Source: Rhizaria sp. SCN 62-66 (lineage: Eukaryota > Rhizaria, unplaced). Taken from it: a DNA stretch of 64,000 nt. The DNA lies in assembly GCA_001724265.1 (NCBI GenBank), contig MEDY01000082.1, positions 1 to 64,000 on the forward strand, in the 5' to 3' direction. Position numbers and translations under genes: made by a program. Position 1 is the stretch's first letter; every line of letters begins with the position of its first letter. Under the pieces are notes generated by a model. That model searched no databases and was not told the DNA's origin. It saw nothing but the letters and a program-made list of their open reading frames with translations. Positions 1 to 12,900 of the stretch are shown one piece after another.

Positions 1-225
1 TTACAATTGTTTTATTGAGATCGGCATTTTTAAATCTGAAAATACAAAATCAACCACTATCTCTAGAATTTTCGCTCACTATCTGTATAATCGACTGTAC
101 ATCTCAAATCACTTCACAATAATAAATAACTTTTCGTATTTTTAAAAATTCTGTTTCCATCAGATTCATTTACATGAATGTAAACAAGTCAAACGAGTAG
201 CATTTGTGTAACTCTTTTAATACAC

Positions 226-3200
226 TTACTGCTTGTTGCTGTTGTTGTTAGTGATGATCGTATCAGCAGCAAGCTCAGCCTCAGCAAGCTTATACGTCAT
301 TTCACTCACCTTATCATCCAACCTCGCAACAAACACATCAACAATTATCGCACCATTCGTCGCTTTCGCGCTTACACTAGAGTTGTTCGTGTTGGAGTTA
401 GACTGAGACTTTGCGAGAGAACGCTTGTAAGCCTTGAGAGCGAGGTTGGCACGCGTCTCAGGATCTAAGCAGCACGCTGCAGTCTTGGTCTTGGTCTCAC
501 CGCGGAGATAGGTCGCTACCGTCGCCACCCACGCCGCGTCTAAGGGGGTCCTTACACCAGACTCCGATGCCGCTGCTGATGCCGCTGCAGTTGCAGTTGT
601 GGGTGCAAACGCGGTCGCCGTCGCCAGCAATGCAGCGCTGCCCGCAGTCAAAGTGTCGGCGACACTGCTGTCACTCTGCAGACTGAGGGGACTACTCGGC
701 AGCTGCGCACTCGCACTCATCACGTTCACCTTTGCGTTGTTGTTGTTGTTGTTCGAGCCCCAGATGAGGCGACTGGCCCACTGTCCCCAGCCTTCGCTGG
801 CAGCCTCGCCATCAGTGCCCGGCACAACGCCGCAGCCCGCGGCCACGGCCTTGTACACCGCGGTGGCACTTACATCCTCTAAGGGGGTGCCGCTGGGGCT
901 TAGACCGAGGTAGAGAGCCTCGCGCGCGCGCCGTTGAGGCAGGCTGTTCACCACACTGGCAGCATTCTCAGTGCCAGCATTCTTACCACTGTTGCTAACA
1001 GTCACATTGGCACTCGAATACCGATTTTGACTCAGGTTCTGAGAACTAGTGCGCGTATTAGCGCTGTTGCTGTTGTTGTTACTCGCCGCTGCGGCAGCAG
1101 AGAGCTTCAACATGTCAAGCTTGGTGTTGACCGCACTCACAGTGGCGGGGCCGGCGCTGCCCGTCAACGCAATGCGCAGCGCAGCCGCGGCTGCAAGGTC
1201 GGCGCGCAGGGAAGCGACTGTGCGCACACTGTCCAGCACTGCTGACTCAGCGACGGAAGTTAGGCCGCCATCGGCAGACGCGGTGATAATTTTGTTACTC
1301 TTGTCACTTTCACTGCCACTCGCATCATTTTGACTGTCACTCTCATCGTTATTGTTCTTGTTGTTTTCGTGGTGAACAAATCCGCTTTGTCCGAACGCTT
1401 GCTCCAGCGCGTCGCGGCGCCTCGCTTCCTCGGCGAGCACCGCGATTGACGGCGCACGGCTCGGACCGGCGCTGCAGCGGGCGTGCAGAAAGGCGAATGC
1501 GCTGCGCAGAGCAGCGGCGTCGGTGCCGGTCGGCAAAGTACTCGCATTCGATGAAACAGCGGCAGGGGCAGAGGTAGGGGCACCGACACTGCTGTCGGAG
1601 ACTTGCTGCTGCTCCTGCTGCTGTTGCTGTTGCTGCTGCTGCTGCTGTTGCTTGAGCGCGATGCTACTCTGGACGTTGTTGATAATGCTCGCCGTCTTGG
1701 CAGTGGCGACGTCTTCAACGAGGCCCAGCTCGGCCACGAGCCGCGTCTCCTCAGCGCCCAGCGACGCGGAAAGGATATCCTTGAGCAGCTGCCCCATCGC
1801 TTCGCCCGTGCCATTGCTCACGGCCCCGCTAGACTGTGACACGGCGAGTTTCTCCGTGATGACGGCGCGGGTGTCCTGCAGAGCCCACAGGCGGCGGCGC
1901 AGAGCGTCGGCCTCGGTGGCCAAGTCAGACAAGGACAGAGAGCAGATCTCGTGGAGGCGGCAGTAGCGGTCCGTGAAGGCGGTGAAAGCTGTCGCCAAGT
2001 CGTTGCCTTCGCTCTCACTCGCATTGGAGCGAGCGCTAGAGTTCGCGTTCACAGCATTACTGTTAGCGATGTTTTTGTTTTTGTTTTTGTTGTTCTGGAG
2101 AGCTGCAGTGACGTTAGACAACACAGGGAGCGAAAACACAGTCTTGACACTCGAACTACTCGAGCGAGCGTTGTTAGCGTCATTGCTGTTGTTGTTGTTG
2201 TTGTTGCCGTCAGCGTTGTGGGGTGACGGGTAAGAGAGCGCGCGCGCAAGCTCACCTGCGTTGCCCACACCGCTCTTCACAAGCTGCTGAGGACTGACGC
2301 CTGTGACAGCGCAAAAGAGCGCCGGCAACGCTGCAGTAGCGATCCCGGCCTCCGCCGCCGCGGCCGCGAGCGCGACGTCGCCGCCCGCAGCCGCCACGCT
2401 CGAGCTGAGGAGGTTCAGGTTCCCGCCGTGGCCGTGGCCGTGGCCAAGGCGGTAGTCGCCGTCGGCACGCAAGGACGCCTGGCGACTTACCTTGTCGTCG
2501 GCAGCACTCGCGGTACTACTGTTGTTCTCAGAGTTGTTGCCGATTTTGAGGTTCTTGAGAGCGAGAGCAATGTCCTTCCTGTGGCTGATAGCGACGAATG
2601 TGACTGCAGAAGTGGCCAAAGCAAGGAGTAAAATCTCCCAGATCTTCACTGAGGCGCCATCTCCCTTGTCGTCGTCAGAGCGATCACTGCCACTGTTAGC
2701 CTTGCCATCTTTGCTATCCTTGTCACTGTTCTTATCGCTGTCACTCTTCACAACCTTGTCGTCGCTGTTAGTCTTCGCATCTGCGTCAGCACCCTGAGAT
2801 TTAGACTGAGGGGCAGAGGTCGAAAAGGTCCGGAGACTGCCGGTACTTACAAACGAGTAAGTAGTGCCCATGCCCATGCCCGAGCCATTGCTGCTGTTGT
2901 TGAAAGCAACCGACTGCGAGAGCCAACGGCTCGAGTTCGCAAGAGACATGCGACTGCTGCTATTGCAGCTGCTGTTAAAGCTGTTGTTGTTGCTGTTGTT
3001 CGCAAGGGAAGCAAGGGCAGCAGCAGCCTCGGGGAAGTCGCGCTTTGCTTGAGTGATGGCTGTCTTAAGCGCATGTAAGGGGTGCTTAGAGACCTCTAAC
3101 GGATAGTTAAGACTGTTCTCAGCACCCGTAGCAACAACGTTGGGACTGGAGCGACTCGTGTTAGCAGTGTGCATCGTGTTGCTGATGTTGGCGTTGTTGT

Positions 3201-6200
3201 TAATAGTGAAGACAGACGTGAGGGCGTTGGAAAGCGTGGTTGCAGCCTCGTTGGCAAGCACGGAAATGCTGTCGAACGCACTCATGCTAAAACTACTGCT
3301 GCTCATCATGCTCGCATTCAACTTCGCGTCATTGTTGCTGCTGTCATTAACGTTATTAACCACAGCCGCAGCCGCAGTAGCCGCAGTTGCAGTGGCCGCA
3401 GCCTCGGCAGCGGGCGTGAAGGACTGTGAAAGCGAATGTGAGCAGAGTGACTGTGATCCCCACGTCAGCAGTGACTGTGAGTCCGGCAGCGACGCGAGAA
3501 CCGGAGGGAAGCCGGACCTTTCCATCTTCTGCACCTGGACAGCTGAAGTGGAAACTGGAGGGAGAGCGGGCACCTCCGCTTTGTGCGCGCCGAGGGAAGA
3601 GTTAGGCGAGAGGGTCAGAGACAGCACAAGCACAGAGTCGGCTTCGCTGTTGTTGCCTTGAACACTGGCAACATCGGCAGCCTCAGCACCAGCCTTCGCA
3701 ACCGTTGCCACAACAGTCGCGGGAGCAACAACAGCAGCAGCAACAGGAACAGTGTTGCTGTTGTTGTTGCTGGTAACAGGAGAGAGCTTGATGCTGCTGT
3801 AACCACTGTTGGCAAGATTGTTGTTGTTATTGTAGTTACAGTCGTTCATAGACGTAGCAAAGTCGGCCATGTAAGTAGCCGCGTTCTCAACGCTGCCGAC
3901 GCGCTTAGTGTCAATGTAAGCGGAAGACAACGAGGTACTTAGACGGCGACCACTGCTAGAGCCACTGCTGAGAGCAGAGCTGCGGTTGTGGAAGCGGTGG
4001 TGCTCGCTCGCGCCGTGCTGCCATAGTAGCAAGGTGGGGGACGGGGACGCGAGCACAGAGTACACGTCGTACCACCGTGCCAGCGCCGTGGCGCGGCCTG
4101 CGTCGTCGCCCCCCGCCTCTTTACTATGCAGCAGCAGACGGGTGAGCGGGTGCGGCTGCGAGGCGGCGATCATAGACCGCAGCGGCTTGACTTTAAACAC
4201 ACTCACACTCGTGTGAGCGTTGTCGTTGTTGTCGTTGTGAGAGCTCATGATGTTCGCCAGTGTCGTCAGTGCCGTTGCTTTGGCGCTGCTCAAGGCACTG
4301 ACAAGACGGGTACTCACCATGTGGCGGCCCAGCGAGGCCACGAAGCTGAGCCGCTCGCGCAAGTTAAGCCGCGTCCGACCAATGCCACTGACAGCAGGCA
4401 CTTGACCGCTATTCCCAGCAGCAGCAGCAACAGAGGCATTAGTACTGGCAGTGCCGTTACGGTTGCTGTTCTGGTTTGCGTTTGTCCTGCTGTTGCCGAT
4501 GCGGCGGTAGCGGTTGCGCGTGTTGACATAGTGCGTCACAGCGCTCACGCGCCCGACGACACGAGGAGCCGCCTGAGCACGCGCACTCGCACTCACATGA
4601 GCGTTGGCATGAGCAGTGTTGGTGGGAGTGGTGGGCGTGCTGACAGTGGGTGCGCTGGCGATGACAGCGCTCACAGCCGCACTCAATGCGTGAGCGTTCT
4701 TGTCGCTGCCGTTGCCGTTGTTGTTGTTGTTGTTGTTGTTGTTGTTGCTGTTGTTCTTGGCCGCAGGTACCTTTGTCTTAGCCTGAACCTTAGCCTTGGC
4801 CTTGGCCTTGGTCTGAGCCTTGGCCGGAGCCTTGGCCACTGCTTTCGCATGGGACTGCAGCTGAGACTGCGCCTGCAAGTGTGACAATGAGTGCGCGTGC
4901 GATGCATTATGCAGCGACGCAGCGTCGACAAATGTGTAGTCATCCTCAGCAGCGGCGGGACCCAAGAGGGGGTTGGCGGCGAAAAACTCACTGAGACCGT
5001 CGCTGTAGCCCCTTAGATCGGCCGCGTGGCCGTAGGAGCCCCTTACCCCGCCGGTGTAGGCATAAGCGCCGCGCGGGGAGGTACTTAGTCCAGCGCCGCC
5101 GCCGGTGTAAGCAATGGGGGAGAGCTGGCGGGTAAGGGGGATCGACGATGTAAGTCCCTTGCTGCCGCCGCTGGTGCTGACGTAAGGGTAGTTGTGACCA
5201 GCTCCAACAGCAGCAGCAGCAGCAGCAGCAGCCGCGGCGGCAGCAGCAGCGCCGCGAGCGCGTGCAAGTACCTGGTTCTGCGATGCAAGTACCTGGCGCG
5301 TCAGGGGACGCGTGCGAGCACCAGTGTAGGCACTTACATTGTAGTTGTTTTGAGTAAGCGGCGTAAGTGTTGCAGAGCCTGACGGTGTAAGGGGAATGTA
5401 AGTGGGCGCGGCGGCGATGTAAGTGGTGCCGGAAGGACCCGCGTAAGTACCGCCAGCGATATAAGTGTCCTCACACAAGTACGTGTCATCAATCGCATTG
5501 GTATCAACAGCAACAGCGGCGGCAGCGGCAGTGGAGTTGGCCGCCGCAGAAATGTACGTGCGGTGATTGCTATAAGGGCTGCTGCTGCTGGAGAAGGCGC
5601 TGCTGGTGTAAATGTGGGGGTCAGAGCCTGAGCGACGACGCACAACACCAGGACCACTGGCACTCGCACTCGCACCGGCGCTAACACTCGTAGTCGCATT
5701 CGTGGTAGGAGCAGCAGTCGTCACTGATGCGTTCGCGGTGTGACCGTGACCGTGGCCGTGAGCGTGAGGCGTGGGAGCGAGAGTCGCGATGGGACGGTGA
5801 GTGTAACCAGAATCAGCCACATTCTGCTGCTGCTGAGTCGTGTTGTTGGTGGTTGGCGTCAGCAAAGTTGTTTGCTGCTGCTGTTGCTGTTGCTGCTGTT
5901 GCTGGTGTTGTTGCTGCTGGTGCTGCTGTTGATGCTGCTGCACGCAGCGGCGGATGTGCGAGGCGTGGTTCACCAAGGCACGGCGGCCGAGCTGAGCCTG
6001 CGAGGACTGTAAAGCCAAATGAGAAAGAAAACGTAAAACAAACGGATAAGACACAAGCGAGGAGAGTGAGTGGTAAGAAGCAGGGAGGCCGGCGAGACAG
6101 AGAGAGTTCAAGAGCTCGGATTCGAGAGCTCGAGAGTCAGTATGAAGACGGAACGTACCATCGCGGATAATAAAACGTCTGACGGTAGCCTTTTTGTCGC

Positions 6201-6326
6201 ACAGGAAGTGAGTGTAGTCTTTGTGTGCTTGTGTGAGTGTCTACACAGTGAGCAAAGAGCGCGAGTACGAAAGAGCGATGAGGGTTGGCGGGTGAGACTT
6301 TGGAGAAAGATAGGAGAAGGTTTCAT
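226..6326 (-). CDS. Large membrane/coiled-coil protein with mitochondrial-type N-terminus (two exons)
   Basis: Exon 1 is 6326-6159 and exon 2 is 6006-226, joined in phase 0 to give 1982 residues ending in TAA. The reading frame stays open upstream of 6006, but it has no ATG there and runs through a pyrimidine-rich stretch ending in TTTACAG. I therefore take that stretch as an intron. The N-terminus (MKPSPIFLQSL...) is rich in Arg, Ser and Lys and almost free of acidic residues, like a mitochondrial presequence. A Gln/His tract, poly-Ala, poly-Asn and a Lys/Ala-rich segment follow. One hydrophobic helix (WEILLLALATSAVTFVAI) lies near residue 1177-1199 after a Lys/Asp-rich stretch. A predicted coiled coil with a Gln tract lies near 1395-1530. 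Presequence, single membrane helix and coiled coil is the layout of MICOS Mic60, but I could not find the mitofilin C-terminal signature, so the product stays unassigned. Confidence 0.7.
540..555. repeat. Exonic 16-bp inverted repeat STAAG-N6-CTTAS, site 1
   Basis: The sequence is CTAAGGGGGTCCTTAC. On the minus coding strand it is read GTA AGG ACC CCC TTA G, i.e. V-R-T-P-L. Confidence 0.7.
1602..1656 (-). repeat. Gln codon tract in the coiled-coil region
   Basis: On the minus strand this reads as mixed CAG/CAA codons (about 15 Gln with one Glu) inside the coiled-coil part of the gene. The mixed codons suggest selection for Gln as well as CAG slippage. Confidence 0.85.
6007..6158 (-). other. 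Intron 1 of the mitochondrial-type protein gene
   Basis: The donor is GTACGT directly after an ATG codon and the acceptor is TTTACAG. The 152-nt intron is in phase 0. It replaces a TTG-started continuation that has no real start codon. Confidence 0.75.
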
Positions 6327-6975
6327 CTTATTTTTGAAGATATAATAAAGGATGCTATAATATTTAATCACAAATTAACCAGGAAAACATGTTTGATATT
6401 AAACTGACGACCGGAAGTGCTTATTTAGTTGTTTTTCAAAGCCGACTTAGGAGGGCAGTTGGTCGGTGACTGTGGGCTACCTCTCGGGTCAAGCATGGCC
6501 ATCGTCAAACAATCCTCGAGGCGGCACTTATAGTTCAGTGATCTTCCTTATCGCTTTTAGGAGTGGTTATTTTACAACTTTTATTATATAATCCCTTCAT
6601 TGCGTGCCTTCACACGATTGCGATCCCTTAATTTGCGCTCTCCGCAGTGCTGGGTCACAGCGAGTCAATCTGCCTTGGAGCGTGCCTTGATTTCACCACA
6701 TCTATCCACCATCCACGATTCCAATTACTCTGTAATCTCTCTTTTCCGATTCTTACTTGGAATTTTTATCCAATTTTACTTCTCTTGTCCTTACGAAAAT
6801 TGTTCTTTACGCTTTAGGAGGTTGCTTTCAACCTCACTCGTCACGTTGCCCCTTCTCCTGAGCAGGCACTGGTGACAAAGTCACTCTTGCACTCGCCTTC
6901 TTATTTTCTTTGCGTTCTGCAAGACCCTGTAGTGAGAGTATCCGAGTATTGAGTTTTTGAGTCTGTTTGAGCGCT
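6327..6975. promoter_or_regulatory. Divergent intergenic region between two head-to-head genes
   Basis: This AT-rich 649-bp gap separates the start codons of the minus-strand mitochondrial-type gene and the plus-strand DHHC gene, so both promoters must lie here or in 5' leaders. I see no clear TATA element, repeat or RNA gene. The short ORFs in it have no coding character. Confidence 0.4.
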
Positions 6976-9900
6976 ATGCCGGGCTCTCCTGTCTCTGCTA
7001 ACAACAGCGCTATGAGCAACGTGGGCAGCAGCTTTAGCAACAGCTCGAGCTCTGTTGCCGCTGCTCCTGCCCCTGCAACTGCCTCTGGCAGTGCGAGCGC
7101 TTCTTCTAGTGTTAGTGCGAGTCCGGTTCTAGGCCCCTTGCCTCGATCTCAGTTTCAGTCGCAGTCCCAGCCTCAGCCTTCCGAGTCTGCCACTGCTCCC
7201 GCTGAGGCCGACGCTAAGGATGCGGACGCTGACGCTGACGCTGACGATGGCGCTGACGATGGTTCTGGCCCGAGGACTCCCAGCAACAACAACAACAACA
7301 GCACTAGCAACAACGTCAGCACTATGAGTCCCCTCGACAACAGCAGCGCTGCTCCTGTTGCAAGCGCGAGTGCGAATGCGAATCACAGCAACAATGCAAG
7401 TACCACCAATAGTGCCAATGTGAGCGTCAGTAGCGGTTCTGTGCGCCGCGCATTCACGTTCTCGCCGCCGAAACCCGTTAACAACAATGACAACAACAGA
7501 AGCGCGCGCAGTAGCGCGAATCTTAACGTAGTTCGTGGTTTGTTTAGTTCGCCAACCACAATGTCAACGACACCGACGCCGACACTGCAACAACAACAAC
7601 ATCACAGCACAAACACAAACTCAACTGCAAATGTGACTGCCACTGCGAACTATGGCAGCAGTAGCACCATTGACAGCTACAACCTTCCTCGGCCAACCTA
7701 CAACAACAACGACACTGAGCAGTCTCCTTCAAACAGCAGCAGTTCCAGCGGTGGGATGGGGAATAACAGGATGATGACTGTGGGCGACTACCACGGCTTA
7801 ACTTCCCGCAGCAGCGGCTTGACTTCCCCGTTCGCCGGCGCCATCAATAACACGCTCAATAATAGCAACAACGCGACCAACAGCTTTTTGTCCCCCTTTG
7901 GCTCAAGCAACAGCAGCACAACGAGCTCCAACTTCAACTTCGGCTTCCATAGTCCCGACAGCGGCGGCGGCAGCGAGACCCTTACGTCCTCGACCCCCTT
8001 AGTCGATCCCTCTGGCGCCGTGTTCTACCCGTCTCCATACGATTACAGTGCAGCGCCGCTCCCGCGGCCGCGGCTCCAACGGCTGTACAAGGCTTGGCCC
8101 GGCCGCGCGCGCTTCCCCTGCCGCGGCCGGTTCGTGGTCGGCGCCAACCGCCGCTGCTTTCTGTTTACGCTCACCTCCGTCGCACTGTCAGCGCTGCTCT
8201 CGCTGGCCGTGCTGCCCGCGCTGGCGCCGGTGTTTCCCCCCGCTCCGCTGCCCCCGCTGCGCGCGGTCTCGGCCAGCAGCGGAGAGATGCAGCAAGTGAC
8301 CGTGAGCAGCGCGGGTCCCGAGAGGTTCTATAATGCACTGCCCTTGTTTCTCACGCAGCACTACGACAACAAGGTTGCCGCTGCCGCGGCGTCTGCCGCC
8401 GCCGCGGTCGTCTCGTCGGTCGCGGCAGCGACTGTGAGCGCTTACACGACACTTACACACGCGCTGTGGGTGGTGACGGAGCCGGTCGCGAGGTACTTAC
8501 ACGCCAACGCGGCTCTACTTACATTCCTCGCGCTCGCGGGTCTTGTGTTCTACTTACTGGTCCGCACGGGAACCAGTGACCCCGGTATCTTGCCGAGGCT
8601 CCCCGCCGATCGGCCGGTGCCGCCGCCCCTTACTTTGCACCTGTTGGCGCCACCGGCACCCTTACACCAGCTCGCAGCGGCTGCGACCGGCAGCGACAAG
8701 CAAGTGGCGGTGAGTAAAGCTAAAGCGGGTTTTTCTTCTACCTCTTCTTCATCTAAAATGAAGAGTAAGAGGCGGTTGAGGACGAATCAGATCAAGTGCG
8801 ATGATGATCACGGCGACTGCGACCACCAAAACGACGACAATAAGAATAACAATGCTCCTGATGATGATGAGACGGAGGTTTACAACACCAATGACCAAGG
8901 AGAAAGCAAGAACTCAAACACTCCTTCATCTGCCGCTGCTGCTGCCGCTGCCGCTGCTTCTGCATCAGCAAGTGTTGCTCAGAATGTAAGTATCTCCCGG
9001 ACCCTTACCTGGGCGCGCGAGCCCGACGGCGACCCTGTGCGTCTCTGCTCAGTCTGCAACATTTTTCGGCCTCCGCGCGCCAAGCACTGTCGCTTTTGTG
9101 ACCATTGCGTGCTTGAATTCGACCACCATTGCCCCTGGACGGGCGCCTGCGTCGGCCGCCGCAATTACCGGTCGTTCCTGTCGCTGCTGCTGGCCGCGAC
9201 GACGTACACAGTGTTTCTCTTCACGCTCGCTGTAAGGGACTTCCGGGACGATTTGACCGAGCTGGCGGGTACCTACATCGCGTCTAAGTACCCCGACGCC
9301 AGTGTCACCGTCAGTTCGTGGGCCGTCGTCAAGGCGTACCTCGTCAATGTGCCCGAGATGTGCGTGGTTAACATGTCGAACTTCTTGCTGCTGCTCTTCG
9401 CCGCCGGTGCCTTAGCGACTGTGATTCCCCTGCTCAAGTACCACGTGTCGTTGCTGCAACGCGGCCTGACCACGAACGAAGACGTGCGCGGCCGCTATGT
9501 CAACCCGTCGCTCCTGCGTGTCAGCAACAACGCAAATGTTGCCGCGAACGGCAACGCCGCCGCCGACGCTGCTGCCGCTGACGACAGCGCGGCTGGTTTG
9601 GTCGATAGCGGCGCTATTTCAGCAGGCAGCCTGACTCCCTTCGCCAGCTACAACTCCGCAACTCTCCTGCTAGACGACACTTTCCCCTCGAATAACAATA
9701 ACTCCGCTGCCACTGCGCCTGACACTGCGACCGCGACTGCGCCTGAAGTGCACGAAATCCCTTTTAACGCCGGCTTTTTCGCGAACCTGCGCCGCGCGCT
9801 CTGGGACGCGCTGCCGGCGCCCGCTTTGGACCCGCGCGTGTGGGTCACGAGTTCCACCGGCGCACCCGTGCTGCCCGCCGCCGCCACGGCCGCGGACGCG

Positions 9901-12900
9901 TACGCGTGGCAGCGCGGGCAGGCGCCTCGCTGCGTCAACGAGTTCAAGCGGCGCACGCATGCGGAGGCCGCGGCGGCGGGGATCAGGGCTGCGCTGAGCG
10001 CCGCGGGTGCGTACACGTCGGCGGCGACTTACGCGGGCGCGGCGCAGGGTACTTACGCCGGCACTGTGGGGTGGGTAAGGGGCCACTTGCTGTCGCCGAT
10101 GGCTGTTGCGGCCGCGACCGTCATGGACTGCGTCTGCTGTCGTTGCAATCGCAACAACAACAGCGACAATGACAACAACTCGAATGCGGCGACTGATGAT
10201 GATTTAGCTGCGAACGCTGTTGTTGTTGTGACTGCTGGAGGCAATCAACCCGGGACTTTGTCACCTGCAAACAGCAAGCGTTTTCCGTACCACTCACCTC
10301 GCAACAACTCCAGCGCTAATGCCAGTGCCAGTGCCAGCGTCAGTGCGAGCGCTTCGAACAGCGGTGTTTTGAGGCCTCGTGAGCGGCCACCACGTTCTCC
10401 CGCGTCCTTGGCGATGGCTAATTTAACTTCAGCGACTGTGAACTCTAGCTCTAGTTCTAGCTCTGGCTCTGCTTCTGGACTGGTTGGGTTCAACCTTAAT
10501 AGCGCTCCAAACAAGAATGCTTCGATGCTGTTGGAGCCTCCTTCGAACTGTACCCCACCCTTAGATGGCGCTAACGGACCACTTAGTGAGCCTGGACCCA
10601 AGAAGTCAACCAGTTTAAGTACTCTCGCCGTCCACGATAACAATGCTGACGATGATGAAGAAAGTTACAACGCATTGACGGCGCAGCTTTCGACTAAAAA
10701 CGCACAGAATAAGCATAATTTCGCCAACTTTATGTCTTCTAGCTCTAGTTCTACTGCCGGTGCGGGTAATAATATCAGTGTCCAGCTACATAGTGAGGCT
10801 GCCGGCACGCATGCGAGCGAGGCGACTGATAGGTACCCGCCTCCCCTTAGCCCCGCCCCTCAGCGTTACTCGTCGACTGTCCACCAACAAGGCTCTGGTT
10901 ACAACGCGACAAACAGCATTAACGCCTCCCCTATGTCCGTGAGTATTGGTGGCCACAACAGCTATCACTACAACAGCTTTAACTACCTGAGCCCCTCTGC
11001 CGGCTCTGCTGCCGCCGCTGCTGCTGCTGCTGACAACACGATGCCAAACGGTCCCAGCGGCCCCGGTGGCGGCGTTTGGCGTCCCGCCGGCGCCAGTGCC
11101 AGCGGCGGCGGGAAAGTTAAGCCGCTGCTGACGCCGTCGTCTGCGCGCTTCGCTCTACTCGACCAGCAGTTTGCTGAGCTCGGCATGGTGACCAAGCCGT
11201 CTCTGGGTCCCGGTTCGGACGACGACAGCGACTACGACAACAATGACGCCTTTACGAGCGGCGACAACAACACTGACATCATCCTCAGCAGCAGCCCTCT
11301 TGGCGGCGGCGGTCGCGGTGGTAAAAGCTCGTTGTTTTCCTGCTCGCAGTGCTTGCCTAGCAGTCTAAGTACCTCTTGCTGCAGCGGGAGTGTAACTAGC
11401 TGCGACTGCTGCTGCAAGGGCGGCGGTGGCGGGCGCGGCGGTGGCTTGACTATCAACAGTTTCGCGCCGCGCCGGCGCCGCAGCGGGAGTGCTGGTACTC
11501 GTGACGCCCACGGTCACTCGCAGCCGGGCGACGGTGAGCAGCTCGACGACGCGAGTGACCGTGAGCAGCTGCAGGAGCCGGAGCCGGAGGGCTACTGCAC
11601 AGCCCGGGCGCGCGCGGCGGCGGAGGCCGCTAGTGTGCGTCACTGGGAGACAGTGCACTCGGGGCCTGCAATGCTGCTGCGGCAGAGGGCGGAGGGCGAG
11701 GCCGCCGCGGTGGCGCTTGCAACCAAAACTGCGGCTGCGGCGGCCGCGGCCGCGGCGGCCGCTGTCACTGCGGCGGTCGCCGAGGCCGCTGCGGCGCGAA
11801 ACAAGAGCAAGACGAGCGGCTCTAGTAGCAAGAGTACTCACGGTACGCATGCTACTTATGGGAGTACTCATGGGCTGCGTAACCGCCGTCGTCGCCGTCA
11901 CGGCAATACCACTGACACGACGAACACTGATGAACCAAGCACGAGTAACAAGATTGTGAGTAAAACGAATGCTAGCGCCCATCTTGTCAGTGGTAGCAGT
12001 AAGAGCAGCTACGGATTGCTGTGTGATGTGACCCCCGGGTCTTTGACCGAGTGCAAGGCTGAGGATCCGTCAGTGCCGCACTTACACTCCCCGCCGCCGC
12101 CCTTTGACGATCTAAGCACCCCCTTGGTCGACTCTCGCCTCAGCACTCCTCAACAGCCCCCCCACCCTCGCAACAGCCTTAGTCACCGCCACAGCCTTGG
12201 TCTCCCACACAGCGGCAGCAAACGGCTCACGCTCACGCCTCGCACGTCCTCCGCACTCACCGCTGCCGCCACGCGCGCGCCGGCCACTCCCGGCGAGGCC
12301 TCCGCCGCGGCCGCCGCGGGCGCGCTGGGGTGGATGCACGTCTCCTCGGCCGAGTTGACTGCGGAGCGCACGACAAACGAGGAGCAGGACCGAAAAAACC
12401 GCCTCGCGGCGCGGCGCAGGCTGCGGCGGCGGCGGTCCACGGCTGCGGCGCTGGGCGCGGCGGCCGTTGCGGCGGCGGCCGCGGCCGCGGCGGGGGCACG
12501 TGTGATGGTTACGATGGACGGGAGTTTTGAGATCGATTACGCCAGCGTGGCCACGATTGCGGCGGCGGAGGCTGAGGCGCAAGCGCAAGCTGAAGCTGAA
12601 GCTGAAGCTGAAGCTGAGACTGAGGCTGGCTCAGGATCAGACTCTGATGCAGAGTCAGGCTCCGAGTTCGAGTCACAGTCTGGGTCGGGACGCGAGAGTG
12701 ACTGTGAGCGTGTAAGTGCCACTGTAAGAGAGGGTGTAAGTACCTCAGCGAACACTGAGAAGACGTCGCTCATCTCTAAACGTCGCCGTGGTAACTCCTC
12801 AACTTACACCAACAATAACGAAGACGAGGACGAAGACGACGCTGCGCCGACTGCCATTGACGATGATCATGATGACGACGACGATGATGACGATGGGTTT

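Noticed and set aside
4126-4884. Long antisense ORFs opposite the big genes (e.g. 4126-4884, 11365-11982, 36865-37824, 48024-48551, 50258-51184)
   Set aside because: They are mirror frames of Asn/Gln/Ser/Ala/Asp codon tracts, giving Val/Leu/Arg-rich translations without ordered domains.
226-6111. Start of the mitochondrial-type protein at 6111
   Set aside because: The codon is TTG and the first 35 codons run through a pyrimidine-rich splice acceptor. The ATG exon at 6326-6159 joins in phase.
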